A stretch of DNA of 64,000 nt from Jacaranda mimosifolia (GCA_018894105.1 CM032121.1:17651230-17715229), one strand, 5' to 3'; numbered from the stretch's first letter, positions 11,981-24,640 are shown. Notes: generated by a model from the letters alone, not told the origin. A program made the numbers and translations.

Positions 11981-12560
11981 CACTAGAAAAGATGGAGAAC
12001 CAGTACCAGAAAATCCAATCAATATTTATCGACTGATATATGACGAATTTCAATAGTGAAATCGAAATGTTATTTTGTTGGAATTGCAATAAATTTTAAG
12101 AAGAATCGTAATTTCATTAAAACATCGGTCACTTATTGAGATGAATCATTAATATTTCTTTTGTAATTTATCAATAATTTCATGAGGGATTCTAATTTTA
12201 TCATAAATCGTTCGTTGATTTTGTGATAATACCATATTTTGTAAGTTATTTATCGCTAATTTGGCGAGAGATTCAGATCTCACTAGAAATTAAACGTTGA
12301 ATGAAAGCATGTTGTATTAGTAATATATCACTAATGTTGTAGGGGATTGTGCTCCGTTAGTAATTAGTCACTGATTTAACAAGGAATCAATTTCTACTAG
12401 TGAATGGTCACTGATTTTTTGATGGACCAGTGTCCTATTGGTAATCGATCTGTATTTTCACAAGGAATTAGTCTTCTGTCAATACTTAATCACTAAATTT
12501 GTAGGGAATTAATATGTGGGCATGCAATATTTATCACTGACTTTGAGAAGAAAATAATAT
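11981..12560. repeat. Degenerate subterminal-type repeats, possible CACTA end fragment
   Basis: Starting at CACTAGAAAAGATGG (11981), the region repeats short words such as TCACTGATTT, GGAATTAGT and ATCGGTCACT roughly every 40-70 bases (for example around 12118, 12367, 12406, 12490, 12533). This looks like CACTA subterminal DNA, and the first bases resemble a CACTACAAGAAAA terminus with changes. No matching opposite end was found, so it may be a fragment. Confidence 0.4.
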
Positions 12561-12946
12561 TTTTGCAAGTTATCATTAATTGTAATTATTGATAACTATG
12601 TTTTATCTATCATTTTGTTTACAGTAAAAGTCACCCCATTATCATTTTTATGCTACAAAAAATGCCCCTAAGTAAAAGATTCCTATTATAACAAAAAGCT
12701 TAATTTTCAAAGCAATAAGAATTACTCGTCACAAGAAGTAATATCTCATTACAAAAACTTCATCTTTTCGTGACAAATGAGAATCTTAGCCACAAGATAG
12801 CTATAACCATAAATCATAAACAAGATAGTTGCAAACAAAGATCTTCATTAAGTTGTCAAATGGTTATTCATTGAACACAAATTTTAATATAAAATCCAAA
12901 CTATTTTGATGATGATTTATTCTTTAGCTTAGTATTGTAAGAGTAA
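12561..12946. other. Unassigned AT-rich DNA
   Basis: No coding sequence or clear repeat was recognised between the subterminal-type repeats and the CACTA ends at 12947 and 12967. Confidence 0.4.
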
Positions 12947-12966
12947 CACTACAACAAAATTAGGTA
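12947..12966. mobile_element. Severed terminus of another CACTA element (E)
   Basis: CACTACAACAAAATTAGGTA is a second, different CACTA terminus lying directly before the CACTA-B start. CACTA-B inserted after GTA (12964-12966), and GTA is repeated after its right end (29792-29794). Removing CACTA-B joins this stub to TTAAAAACATTAAAAAATGACAC... and then TAGCAGCAA at about 29832, which reads like the continuation of a CACTA subterminal region. The extent of element E beyond that is unknown. Confidence 0.5.
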
Positions 12967-13640
12967 CACTACAAGAAAAAAATAGTTTCAGTGATCATTG
13001 TTATTAGTTGCTACAAGTAAAAATGGTTGCTAAAACTTATAGTGACCAAAATAACAATGGTTACAAGTGGTCACATTAGAGTAGCTACTAAAAGTGCTCA
13101 GTGATGAGTAAAATACATGTTTAGCGACCATCCAATAATGGTTAGTAAAGATGGAATAATTAGCGACATCTTTTTTACTCGTTAATGTAAAAGTTTATGG
13201 TTACTATAACATTGACATGGTTGTTGCAGGTACACATACAATGATCACATTTTTTGGTTGGTAAAAATTGATTCTTTAGCAACCAAATCATTGGTTGCAG
13301 TAATTTTTAGATAGTTGCAATAATTGTGTTATTTAACATGTTTTAGTGACCACATTACGACGATAAAATGTAATTGTTAAAGAGTATGTCTTAGCGACAT
13401 AATAATCAGTTGCAATAATTTTAATATTGTTGCAAGACTTGTTGCATTTTTCATGATTTAGTGACCAAAAGTGTAGCTACTAGTCACTAATATATTTATT
13501 AGAAACCAAATACTGATTGGAGAAGTAATTTAAATTGGTTGCTAATGTGTATATTTTAGCTACCAAATGGTGACTACAAAAGTAGTTTGAAATGATTGCT
13601 AATATGTACTTTTAAGCAAATAAATGATTACCAAACAATT
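12967..13640. repeat. Left subterminal repeats of CACTA-B
   Basis: Repeated words are TAGTTGCTA, TAGCGACCA, TGGTTGCTAAAA and TGGTTACTA in both orientations at short intervals. They match the opposite end (29385-29791) and the left end of CACTA-C (51903-52420). Confidence 0.8.
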
Positions 13641-16073
13641 TGAATTGGAATAGATTCAAGATATATTATAAACCAAAATATGATTACAAGTGAAGATTAC
13701 TTGTAACAAATAAAAATAATGAAGTACTTACTTCCCTTACAATATTTTCAGAATAAAGGAAAATTACTAACTAATCTCCCCTGGAGGAAAATAAGAAGAA
13801 AGACTAAAAAAAGAAAAGAGATTAAATTACATGAAATTGCAACCCTCCTCAAGCACTTGCAAGAGACGTCCACAAAGACCAAGAACAAATCTCCATTCCA
13901 GCAAAAAAGAAATTTTTAGCCAAAGCCTTTGACCCTTTCAAAAGACTATGGATCTAATCCTCCTTGTAGCAAATCTGCCTCCAATTTTCTGCACCTTATC
14001 CAGTGTTGGTTCAAGTCCCCATTCTAGCAAAAAATGAGACAATTTTGTAACACCACAAAACAAAACTTCTAGACAGAGGATCGACTCTTGACTCCAATAA
14101 AATTTCAATAGAAAACTTGGGCGCCCAAAATAGACTAGGAATCAAGTTCCACTTAGCACAATTTGCAGCAAAGAATCTTCAGCCAACTCAACAGAACCAA
14201 AAGAGAAAAAAGTGCATAGTTTCGATGACTCATTCTAACAATTTTTCAGCAATTAAACAAATTTCCAGCAAGTAAAAGACTCTGGTGCTACTATCGCTTC
14301 CTCCTTCAACAAATTTCCATTAAAATCAAAATAAGTTCCAGCATAATATTTGAGATCCAGAAAATTTATCCTTCAGCACCTTGATAAAAAATCGGGAAGC
14401 AAGGCTATTAAGACCCAATTCCCACAATTTGTAGCAATAAATTCAAGTCACTCCTGACCTCTAATTAGCAACAAATCATCAAAATGAAAAAGCAAAATCA
14501 TCATTCAATTTATGACAAACAAGGTTCCAACAACCTCCAATTAGTAACTATCCAATTCAGTTGATCCAGCATCAGATTACTGTAGCTCTTGTTGACAAAG
14601 CAGCAGCAAAATTCTGAGTATTCAAACCATTTTCAACAGCAAAAAATGAGGACCTTCATGCCCAAGCCATAATATTGTGAACAGCAATATCTACTATAAA
14701 AGAAAGCAACAACAATCTATTTAAGTCATTTGCTAATTGCATTTAATGGAAATAAAATAATAATTGTAAAGAAAATTGAAATTGATTACTAATATATACA
14801 ATGGTTATACATTTTAAGTAATCGTACCTAAAGATAAGAATATCTAGACAAACTAAAATGAGAAATTCTAATATTCAATCTAGTTAATGAGAACACAGCC
14901 ATAAATAAATATTGAAATAACAATAATGCAAGGACATGAAGAAACAACAGAACAATGAAAGTGTGAAAATAATAAGGTCTTTTAACTGTTTAATTTTGAC
15001 ATCTTCTGCCTTCCTCCAAATTCAAGGCCCCTACACATCTCAAAGAACTCAAACAATCTTTGAGCCTACAACAACATGTGTAATAGTGTTAGAATAGACT
15101 TATAATGTTAAGAGACACACATACTTTTTTTTTTTTTTTTAAATAAGGTTTAGAATATATTAAATGCCAAATAAGATATTACATGATAAGAGGGTTTGAG
15201 CGAAAAGAAATAAGGAATTACTTACTTCCCTTACAATGAAAAATACGAAATAAAATTGTGACAAATCCCTATTAATCACTAGAATGGTACATCATTAATA
15301 AAATAGCCAAGGAATCCCAAAACAATGTAAATTAGTCTAATTCCAGTAAATTAGTCTCCATGCGGGGCCGCCAGCAAATTTGTCAAATGGCCTGCCACAA
15401 ATCAATTTCAAATAGCTAAAGAAGAAAATTGTGTTCAGACCAATTTTGAGAATGCAAAGCCCTACCTGGTGCAAGGTTCAAAATCCTATTCCAACAAAAT
15501 TGCAGCAAATTTAGCTGGCCAAAGAACACGAGTTCTATTCTACCTTACAACATTCCATAAGAACGCACAGTAAAGAGGTCGAGCTTCAAATCTAGTTGGC
15601 ATTAAGTCCACAGCCTGTAAGAGATTCAGAAAGCACCTAATCCCAAGTCTAATTTCCAAAATAAAACACACAACATGTAATATAATTCTAATAAGGATAC
15701 TCCAAGTTCTAAAACTGAAATGCTGCACGAAATCAAATCCTGCATGGCAAAATTCAAAAAGCTTCAAAGTAATTCCAAGCCAAAAAAGAACTCCACCAAC
15801 TATCTCTACCAGGTTCAATCCGTCACAAAATCAGCTTTAGAGCTCAACAAAAGCATCTGATTCAAAGCACCACCACCATCTGTTTCAGCAGCCAGCCATG
15901 TCTTGAACAATCAATTAGCATGAAAAAAAAACTCATAATAACAATCCAAAATCCAAAAGCTCCCAGTAACTCAAAATCAAGGAATCTACAATAAAGTTTG
16001 TTCCTACAACACATCAAAGCAAATTACAAATAGCAAAAATCTAATTGCAATTAAAGATAGACCAATAGTAACT
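13641..16073. other. CACTA-B interior, CAGCAA-rich non-coding sequence
   Basis: I recognise no transposase domain. The sequence repeats TTCCAGCAA-like words (for example near 13897, 14023, 14265, 14337 and 15490) and two segments beginning CTTACTTCCCTTACAAT (about 13727 and 15222), which hints at an old internal duplication. A T run is present near 15125-15140. CACTA-C has similar CAGCAA-rich sequence at about 53100-53350. Confidence 0.45.
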
Positions 16074-16078
16074 CAAAT

Positions 16079-19000
16079 TGTAGCACCCCTGCTCTGGATA
16101 GCACCTAATCTGAGGTGCTACTCAATTCAATTTTAAATTGAACCTATAATTTAATCAATAGATCCAAAAGATTTCAAAGGACATAGTGAGGTACAATCCT
16201 AATCATAAGCAATGGGGATCTGTGGAGGATGAATCAACTCAGCAAATTATAAGTTAACGTTTAGAACAACAATAATATCAGATACAAATAACAGTTTGAG
16301 CAAATATGAATCTCTCACTCCTTATCGCTCTGTGAACAGTGTACAAATGATCAGATATGGTAAAAATAACCAAGCCCGAGTCATATGCAGTTCAACGAAA
16401 CTGGTTTAACATGAATAACAGAACAATTCTTATTCCAATCACTCAGTCATATCCAAGCATGACAGCTTGACACATAGAAGATGCTTAGGAGTATCCCCAG
16501 CATCTAAATGAGACACGACAGATACCTAGGAGTATCCCTAGCATATCACCGACAGACGGAGTATCCCTAGCATATCCCAAACAGACGGATGATACTTAGG
16601 AGTATCCCTAGCATATCACTAACAGATAGACAATACCTAGAAGTATCCCTAGCATATTACTAACAGACAGACGATACCTAGGAATAGGAGTATTCCTAGC
16701 ATATTATTGACAGACGGTAGATACCTAGGAGTATCTCTAGCATATCACTGACAGATAGATGATACCTAGAAGTATCCCTAGCATATTATTGATAGACGAA
16801 CGATACCTAAGAGTATCCCTAGCATATCACTGATACTCCTAGCATATCACTGACAAACGGACGATACCTAGGAGTATCCCAAGAATATCACTGACAGACG
16901 ATAGATACCTAGGAGTATCCCTAGCATATCGATACCTAGGAGTATCTCTAGCATATCATTGACAGACGGTAGATACCTAAGAGTATCCCTAACATATCAC
17001 TAACAGATGGTAGATACCTAGGAGTATCCCTAGCATATCACTGACAGACGGACGACACCTAGGAGTATCCCTAGCTTATCACTGACAGGCGGATGATACA
17101 TAGGAGTATCCTAAACATATCACTAACAGACAGTAGATACCTAGGAGTATCCCTAACATATCAATACCTAAGATTATCCTTAACATATTACCGACACACG
17201 GATGATACCTAGGAGTATCCCTAGCATATCGATACCTAGGAGTCTCCCTGGCATATCACTAACATATGACCAATATCAATCAATCGGATTTTCCGACAAG
17301 GCAATACCATAGCGATTAACAAGTACGATTAAGCCATCATGGCCATATACGAACAAACAGGTATGCTGGCAAGGCATACAATGACAAGACATGATAGTAA
17401 CAAGTAATCTAGCAATACAGAATACAGACAAGAGTTTTGGGGAACCTCACAGCATTCAAATCAAGAGAATCTCACAAGGTTCAGTAATTAACAACAACAA
17501 TACCAAAAATCAAGACAGGTATCAGATCATCATAACTTTATTGAGTTCAACGATTGCTATGTAATAAGCTCATATAAAGCAAGTGCTGATTGGCAGATCC
17601 TCATACGAGTGCAACAATTAACAGAGTGCAATAATAAAGTTAAGTACAAACCCTCACAGGGGTTTATCAAGAAAATTGATAAGTGCAAGAAGTGCCAGAT
17701 TGGCAAACCCTCACCTCCATAGTCTCATAAATGCTGCCGCCACCTACTAACCTGTGGGACCCACTTCTTTGTCACCATATCCAAAAGAATAGGTCCAAAA
17801 TCAAGATCCTCATTCGATTATATAATCATATTTATACAAATTAATGACCTAAAGTCGATACTTAATTGGCTAAATTGATAGCCTCAATAAAGACATGCTA
17901 ATAGCGTCGATCTTGTTAAAGGAATATATAATTGGGTCTTAAATCGTCTAATTGATCTTGCCACGACATACTAAACCGATAACGATGGTCTAACACCCCT
18001 TAATAATCCCAATTTATCTCAAATTTATCACTTGATAATACAAATTCGAGTTTACTAAACTTATAATGGTACATGTATGACCTAAATATTGGTTCTATAT
18101 AATCTCAATTAGCCTAATTATCGCCACTTAGGTTCCAAATTCATAAAACGAGGGTTTCTCCACCTAATGAACTTAATTATCAAGATTATTACGTTATATG
18201 ACAAAATTCGGATCAACTGACTTATGTAATTCTATGTATATCTCAATATTTTTGATCAAATCATGTGTATTCCTCGTTTATACAATACATCATAAGGTTT
18301 GGAGGCATATACATAAACATGCATACAACTTTAACACAAGTTTCTTATTTTTACCTAATATCTTTTTATCGAAGCTTCGAATGCACGATCATCTTGCGTG
18401 CATGTATTCCTTGCGAAGAGATAAAGATTCTATCTTGTCGCCGCTGCTGCCACCGAAGATACACACCACCACTACCAGTAGATGCCTTTCAGCTAGAGCA
18501 ATCCAATGTCCTTGAGCTAGAGCAATCCAATGCCCTAACCTATTTTTCCAATTGCCGCTGGTAAAGGCCTCAATTACAGGTCCGATCGCCCAGCACCACC
18601 ACTTTTGATGTTGCAGTTTTTGCCCAATTCCTCCATCTATGGTGGTCTGTCCGAGAATCTGAAAGTATTAGCGTGATCCTCAAGCTGAGCCCATCAAAAC
18701 CCTTACCAGGGTTGTGTCAAATAGTCGTCAAAAAGTGGAACCCACTGAATTCCGTAGTGGCTGGATTTTCAATCACTTTTTATGACCGTTTCATCGGTCT
18801 AACTGGGAAAAATGGGTATATTAGTGTTCCTTGTTCAGACAGGAATAGTTTGGTACCAAATGTGATAGGTTTTGGTTGCCGGATGAGGGAGTTCACTTGA
18901 GAGAGATGAAAGGGCTTTCGGCAAGGAAGATGATAGAAATAGGGGGTTGAAATGCAAAATTCCATTTTATAGAATTGGACTTTCTTTATTTGCAGATTAA

Positions 19001-19305
19001 CCCCCAAATATTTTAGTCAGCTTTCAATTGGGTCCTCCAAGGTTTCCCAATCTTTCATTTCAGCTCCAAACTTAGTTAGTGCATAAATTTGAACCCTTTG
19101 ACCTAAAATAATCACCACGCAACCCCAAAAGTTTCCAAGTTTGGTTCAATCCAATTTTCTCAAATTGTAAATTGACTTTGAAACTTCTTATTTTCTTGCA
19201 ATCAAGTCCTTTTCATCTATTTTTCGAGTCCTAAAATCTTACCAATAAAAATCTCAATTTTCTCAATTCTTATTTTTCAAAATACTGAATTTTAGAGGTG
19301 TTACA
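16079..19305 (-). repeat. 3' LTR of gypsy element 1
   Basis: On the plus strand it starts TGTAGCACCCC and ends GTGTTACA. It is the downstream LTR for the minus-strand element. Compared with the other copy it lacks about 290 bases (corresponding to about 21272-21565), between GATTTCAAA and the shared TAGTGAGGTA. It contains the 41-bp minisatellite. Plus-strand open frames at 18198-18900 recur in the other LTR but have no recognisable domain. Confidence 0.85.
16480..17262. repeat. 41-bp minisatellite inside the 3' LTR
   Basis: About 19 imperfect copies of a unit close to GATACCTAGGAGTATCCCTA + GCATATCACTGACAGACGGTA (41 bases, split here). Each unit contains GATACCTAGGAGTATC, an imperfect palindrome centred on CCTAGG. 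Some copies are shortened (for example near 16545 and 16830-16850). The matching array in the other LTR is at 21869-22595. Confidence 0.88.
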
Positions 19306-19320
19306 ATCTTCCCCCCTTTA
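19306..19320 (-). promoter_or_regulatory. Polypurine tract of gypsy element 1
   Basis: In minus sense the bases before the 3' LTR read TAAAGGGGGGAAGAT, a standard plus-strand priming tract directly next to TGTAACA. Confidence 0.75.
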
Positions 19321-19689
19321 AAAGAATCTAGTCCCCATATTCTTACTTGAGTTCTGGATGAAATTCGATTAACACTAGTACCTGTAACATTCTGGTTTCT
19401 TATTGCCTCAATCACCTTCATTTCAATACTTAAAATATCCTCTATTTCAGTTTTGATAGAGTGCGTGCTCTTATTTAAAAAACTATAAAACTATTATAGA
19501 AAAATACAATTAACAACATCACAAGTTCATACTTACATATTATTAACATTAAAGAGTAGTCAAGTTCAAACATAATATGCTAAACGTCATAACTTATCGT
19601 ACATTCTTAAGCAACTAGATACAGATTCACAAAAACTTAAACATAAAAGGTATATACATAACCCATATGCCTACTGCTCCTTAAACTCT

Positions 19690-20861
19690 GTTTAGGTTAT
19701 GAAGCCAAAATATGCAGTGTCAGACTTTTCTTTGACATCCAAGAACTCAGCTAGAACCTTTAGCCACCTGTTTCCCTTTTCCCACCGATGCTCGATCTCT
19801 CTTATTGGGGAAAATTTTCAAGTAGCGTTGATTACTGCCACAGACCAAGCATCTGCCCTGTTTCTTCCAGCATTCCGATTCCTCGTGGCTAGATGCTCCA
19901 TAAAATCTACATCGCTTTATGGTCTCTCTTAAGTTAATAGTGCCATTTTGCCATACTGAAGAGCTTGCTGGGAAGTGCTTCCCACCTGAAGCCTCGACTG
20001 TTACCTTCCAACATTACTCTGTCCATCAAGGTGCATCTTTTCCTTCCGGCCCCTGCTCTCAATCTTTTGGATTTCCTATAGTTCTTACTCAAGTTGTTGT
20101 GCTCTGCCTATTATTGAATTGAGATTTGGCAAATCACAAGTGGCCAAGCCTTTCCTAAGCTCTGGCCCCAGCCCTTGTATGAATCATCGAGCCTGTCGAC
20201 CTTCATCATCTTGTATGTACGGAGTATATTGTATTAGTTGATTAAAAGTAGCCTCATACTGACTAACATATTGTGCACCTTGTACAAGATCTATAAACTC
20301 TCTCTCTTTTGCTTGCTTCACCACTTTTAGCATATATTTACTCATGAAGTCTCGAGTGAAATTCTCTCAAGTTCGTTGGGTTCCTTCAGCCACCCACTTT
20401 CAATCAATCATCTTTGACCAACTTCGAGTGGAACCTTCCAGAAGGAACATGGCAAATCGAACCCTTTGCTCACTTGAATAATGTAGTGTCTCAAAAATAT
20501 TCTCTAAACTCTCAATCTATTCTTCGACTTTTCTATCATCAGGGTCTCCTAGGAACTTCATGGGATTGAAACAAAGAAATCGTTCCAATGCTTGATCTTC
20601 AGCCATCTCATTAACAACTTCTGCTCTAGCACTTGGTTGTAGATCTTGTGGTAAAATTCCAATTCTTCCTGATACACAAGGTCTGTTAGTTGACTATCTG
20701 AAGGGTTTTGTCACACCTCTTCTTCCTACATAGCTTGTGGGTGGGTAAGTAGGTGCCTCTCGTCTTGGAACTTGTTGGTCACCAACCCGTCGCCCAGGAG
20801 GTCTTTCCCCCTATTCAGCTCTAGGAGGAACGGGTATACCAAAACTTCCTTGAGATGCCAT
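19690..20861 (-). pseudogene. Broken gag gene of gypsy element 1
   Basis: Gag forms the virus-like particle and binds element RNA. The frame starts at 20861 with MASQGSFGIPVPP, matching the gag start of the chromovirus at 62059 (MASHKGSRVPEPP). A central stretch around 20500-20600 corresponds to the DDRKAKMWVKSLEKIF-type region of that element. The zinc-knuckle region (about 19920-19840) reads CRFYGASSHEESECW: the second cysteine of the CCHC motif is tyrosine. Several in-frame stops are present, the first after about 15 codons. After the knuckle the sequence stays alignable to about 19690 and then ends, with no protease following. Confidence 0.7.
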
Positions 20862-21157
20862 TAATTCTGCTAACTCCTCCAAGCTTCTAAGGATAAAAGA
20901 AGAAGAGTTAGATAAAATCAAACCAAACTCAAGAATACACAAGTTTAATCATCCTACAATATACGGCAATATCCCATAAACATCCTATAGTACTGAACTC
21001 ATCTCCTAATACCGATTGATCAATTCATCTTCATTCTTTATATCACATAGGATCTTCTCAATGCAAAACACAACCAAAATTCATATTGATACTAACATAA
21101 TCAAAAGGTCAGTCACCAATCCCAATAATACCCAAATGCCTAGGTCATCGAAAACCT

Positions 21158-21171
21158 AAGCTCTAATACAA
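21158..21171 (-). other. Degraded primer binding site of gypsy element 1
   Basis: In minus sense TTGTATTAGAGCTT, four bases from the LTR. It differs at three positions from TGGTATCAGAGCCT, the initiator-tRNA-Met complementary site intact in the chromovirus (62439-62452). Confidence 0.65.
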
Positions 21172-21175
21172 CCTC

Positions 21176-24100
21176 TATAGCACCCCCGCTCGAGATAGCA
21201 CTTAAGCTGAAACGCCACTCAGTTCAATCTTAAATTGAACCTACAATTCAATCAATAGATCCAAAAGATTTCAAACTTAACTTATCAAAGCAGCGGAAAT
21301 TTCAAACTTAACTGACTCAACAAACCATCAAGTGCATACCAAGATTCACTTTTCTTACATTTAACAAAACATTTATGTGCCTTAAGTCATTAACATCAAC
21401 CTGACATATCACAATATTTCAAGGGTATACAAAATGTCCCAAAAGAACGCATAAGCATATAAAATCATTTTCTATTACAAAATTTGTTCCTCCATCCAAG
21501 CCTGGAGTTCCAATTCATCACTTAAACCTGTCTGAGAAAATTAAGAAATACAAGAGACAAGTCCAAATGACTTAGTGAGGTATAATCCTAATCATAAGCA
21601 ATGGGGATCAGTTGAGAACAAATCAACTTAACAGATCATAAGTTAACGTTTAGAACAAGAACAATATCAGATACAAATAATAGTTTGAGCATATAGGAAT
21701 CTCTCATTTCTTATCGCTCCACGAACAGTGTACAAATGATCAAATGCGGTCAGAATAACCAAGCCCGAGCCATATGCAATTCAACAGAACTGGCTAGACA
21801 TGCATATCAGAACAATTCTTATTCCAATCACTCAGTCATATCCAAGCGTCACAGCATGACACACGAAAGATGCCTAGTAATATCCTAAGCATGTAAATGA
21901 GACATGATAGATACCTTGGATTATCCCTAGCATATCACTAACAGACGGTGGATAAATAAGAATATCCCTAGCATATCACTGACAGACAGATGATATCTAG
22001 GAATATCCTTAGCATATACCATACAGACGAATGATGCCTAAGAGTATCCCTAGCATATCACTAACAAATGAATGGTACCTAGGCGTATCCATAGCATAGA
22101 ACTAATAGACGGTAGATACCAAGGAGTAGGAGTATCCCTAGCATTTCCCTAACAGACGAACGATACCTAGGAGTGTCCCTAGCATATCACTAACAAATGG
22201 ATGATACCTAAGAGTATCCCTAGCATATCACTAACATACGGTAGATATCCAGGAGTATCCCTAGCATATCACTAACAGACGGTAGATACCTAGGAGTATC
22301 CCTAGCATATCACTGACATACAGATGATACCTAGGAGTATCCCTAGCATATCACTGACAGACAGTAGATACCTAGGAGTATCCCTAGCATATTATTGGTA
22401 GATGTATGATACCTAAGAGTATCCCTAGCATATCACTAACGGACGGTAGATACCTAGGAGTATCCCTAGCATATTACTGACAAATAGACGATACCCAGGA
22501 ATATCCCTAGCATATCACTGACAGACAATAGATACCTAGGAGTATCCCTAGCATATTGATACCTAGGAATATCCCTAGCATATCACTAACATACGATCAA
22601 TGTCAATCAATTGGATTTACCGATGAGGCAACAGATAACATGTATAGAAATGCCGACAAGGCAATACCATAATGATTAACAAGTACGATTAAGCCATCAT
22701 GGCCATATATGAACAAACTGGTATGCCGACAAGGCATACAATAACAAGACAGGACAGGAACAAGTAATCTAGTGATACAGGATATAAACAAGAGTTTTGG
22801 GGAACCTCACAGGGTTCAAATCAAGAAAACCTCATAGGGTTCGGTAATTAACAGCAACAATACCAAAAATCAAGACAGGTGTAAGATCCGCTGAACTTAA
22901 TCGGGTTCAACAATATCTATGAAATAAGCTCATACAAAGCAAGTGTCGATTGGCAGAACCTCATAGGATTGCAACAATTAATAGAGTGCGATAATAAAGT
23001 CAAGTATCAACCCTCACAGGGGTTTATCAAGAAAATCGATAGGTACAATAAGTGCCAAATTTGTAGACCCTCACTTCCGTAGTCTCAGAAATGTTGTCGC
23101 CATGTACTAACCTGCGAGACCTACTTCTTCATCACCTAATCTAAAAGAATAGGTCCAAAGTCAAGATCCTCATTTGATCATATAATCATATTTACACAAA
23201 TTAACGACCTAAAGTTGATACTTAATTGGCTAAATCGATAGCCTCGATGAAGACATACTAATAGGATCGATCTCGTTAAAGGAATATATAATTGGGTCCT
23301 AAATCATCCAATTGATCTTGCCACGACATACTAAATCAATAACGATGGTCTAATACCCCTTAATAATCTCAATTTATCTCAAATTTATCACATGATAATA
23401 CAAGTTCTAGTTTACTAAACTTATAATGGTACATATATGACCCAAATCTTAGTTATGTATCATCTCAATTAACCCAATTATCGCTACTTAGGTTCCAAAT
23501 TCATAAAACGATGGTTTCTCCACCTAATGAACTTAATTGTCAAAAGTATTACGCAATATGACAAAATCCAGATCCATTGACTTATGTAATTCTATGCATG
23601 TCCCAATATTTTCGGTCAAATCGTGTGTATTCCTCGTTTATACAATACATCGTAAAGTTTGGAGCCATATACATACACATGCATACAACTTTAACACAAG
23701 TTTCTTATTTTTATCCTATATCTTTTTATCGAAGCTTCGAATGCATGATTAGCTTGCGTGCATATATTCCTCGCAATGAAATGAAAATTCTGTCTTGTCG
23801 CCGCCGCCGCCGCCAGAGATACACACGACCACCACCAGTAGATGCCTTTCAACTAGAGCAATCCAATGCCTCAACCAATTTTTCCAATTGCCGTTGGTAA
23901 AGGCCTCAATTGCAGCTCCGATAGCCCAACACCACCACTTTCGTCGTCATAGTTTTTGCCCAATTCCTCCGTCCACAGTGGTCCGTTCGAGAATTTGAAA
24001 GTACTGGCGTGATCCTCAAGCTGAGTCGTTAAACCCACTCCTGGGTTGCATCAAGCATTCATCGAAAAGTGGAACTCATTGAGCTCTACCATAGCTGGAT

Positions 24101-24640
24101 TTTTTATCACTTTTTTTTTGTCGTTTCACTGATCTAATTAGGAAGAAATGGGTATATTTGTGTTCCTTGTTCAGACAAGAATAGTTTGGTACTAAATGTG
24201 ATAGGTTTTAGTCACGGAGGAGAGAGTTCATCGGAAAGAGAGGAGAGGGGTTTCGGTGGGAAAGATGATAGAAATGGGGGATTGAAATGCAAAATTCCAT
24301 TTTATAGAATTGGACTTTCTTTATTTGCAGATTGACCCCCAAATGTTTTAGTCAGCTTTCAATTGGGTCCTCCAAGGTTTCCTAATCTTTCATTTCAGCT
24401 CCAAACTTAGTTAGTGCATAAATTTGAACCCTTTAACCCAAAATAATCACCATGCAACCCCAAAAGTTTCAAAGTTTGGTTCAATCTAATTTCCTCAAAT
24501 TGTAAACTTACCCCAAAACTTCTCATTTTCTTGCAATCAAGTCCTTTTCATCTATTTTTTGAGCCCTAAAATCCAACCAATAAAAATCTTAATTTTCTCA
24601 ATTCTTATTTTTCAAAATACCAAATTTTAGGGCTGTTACA
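21176..24640 (-). repeat. 5' LTR of gypsy element 1
   Basis: The plus-strand start TATAGCACCCC carries one change from TGTAGC; it ends GGCTGTTACA next to CAAAT. It would hold the promoter of the element's minus-strand transcript. It is 3465 bases long and retains about 290 bases that the other LTR lost. A GCC repeat lies near 23801-23816. Confidence 0.85.
21869..22595. repeat. 41-bp minisatellite inside the 5' LTR
   Basis: About 18 copies of the same unit as in the other LTR, with separate changes, deletions and short insertions (for example GGAGTAGGAGTATC near 22122). The two arrays differ in copy order and number, so they changed after insertion or during reverse transcription. Confidence 0.87.

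Larger units (their letters stand above)
16079..24640 (-). mobile_element. Ty3/gypsy LTR retrotransposon 1, gag-only derivative
   Basis: Two long LTRs (16079-19305 and 21176-24640) flank a 1.87-kb interior. A perfect 5-bp target duplication CAAAT lies at 16074-16078 and 24641-24645. In minus-strand sense the LTR begins TGTAACA and ends GCTACA or a one-base variant. The interior has a degraded initiator-tRNA-Met primer site, a broken gag and a polypurine tract, but no protease, reverse transcriptase, RNase H or integrase. This layout matches terminal-repeat-with-gag (TR-GAG) elements, which depend on a full-length relative. The gag and LTR ends resemble the chromovirus at 54296->64000, its likely relative. 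It sits inside CACTA-B. Confidence 0.85.

Noticed and set aside
14008..14018. GGTTCAAGTCC, a B-box-like tRNA or SINE signal
   Set aside because: No A box at the proper distance, no cloverleaf folding, and no A-rich SINE tail nearby.
16480..17262. Regularly spaced repeats that could suggest a CRISPR array
   Set aside because: The whole 41-base unit repeats with no unique spacers, it lies inside an LTR, and the DNA is plant nuclear.
18198..18900. Plus-strand open frames in the gypsy 1 LTR that recur at 23537-23998
   Set aside because: They are conserved only because the two LTRs are copies; they run against the element's strand and have no domain.
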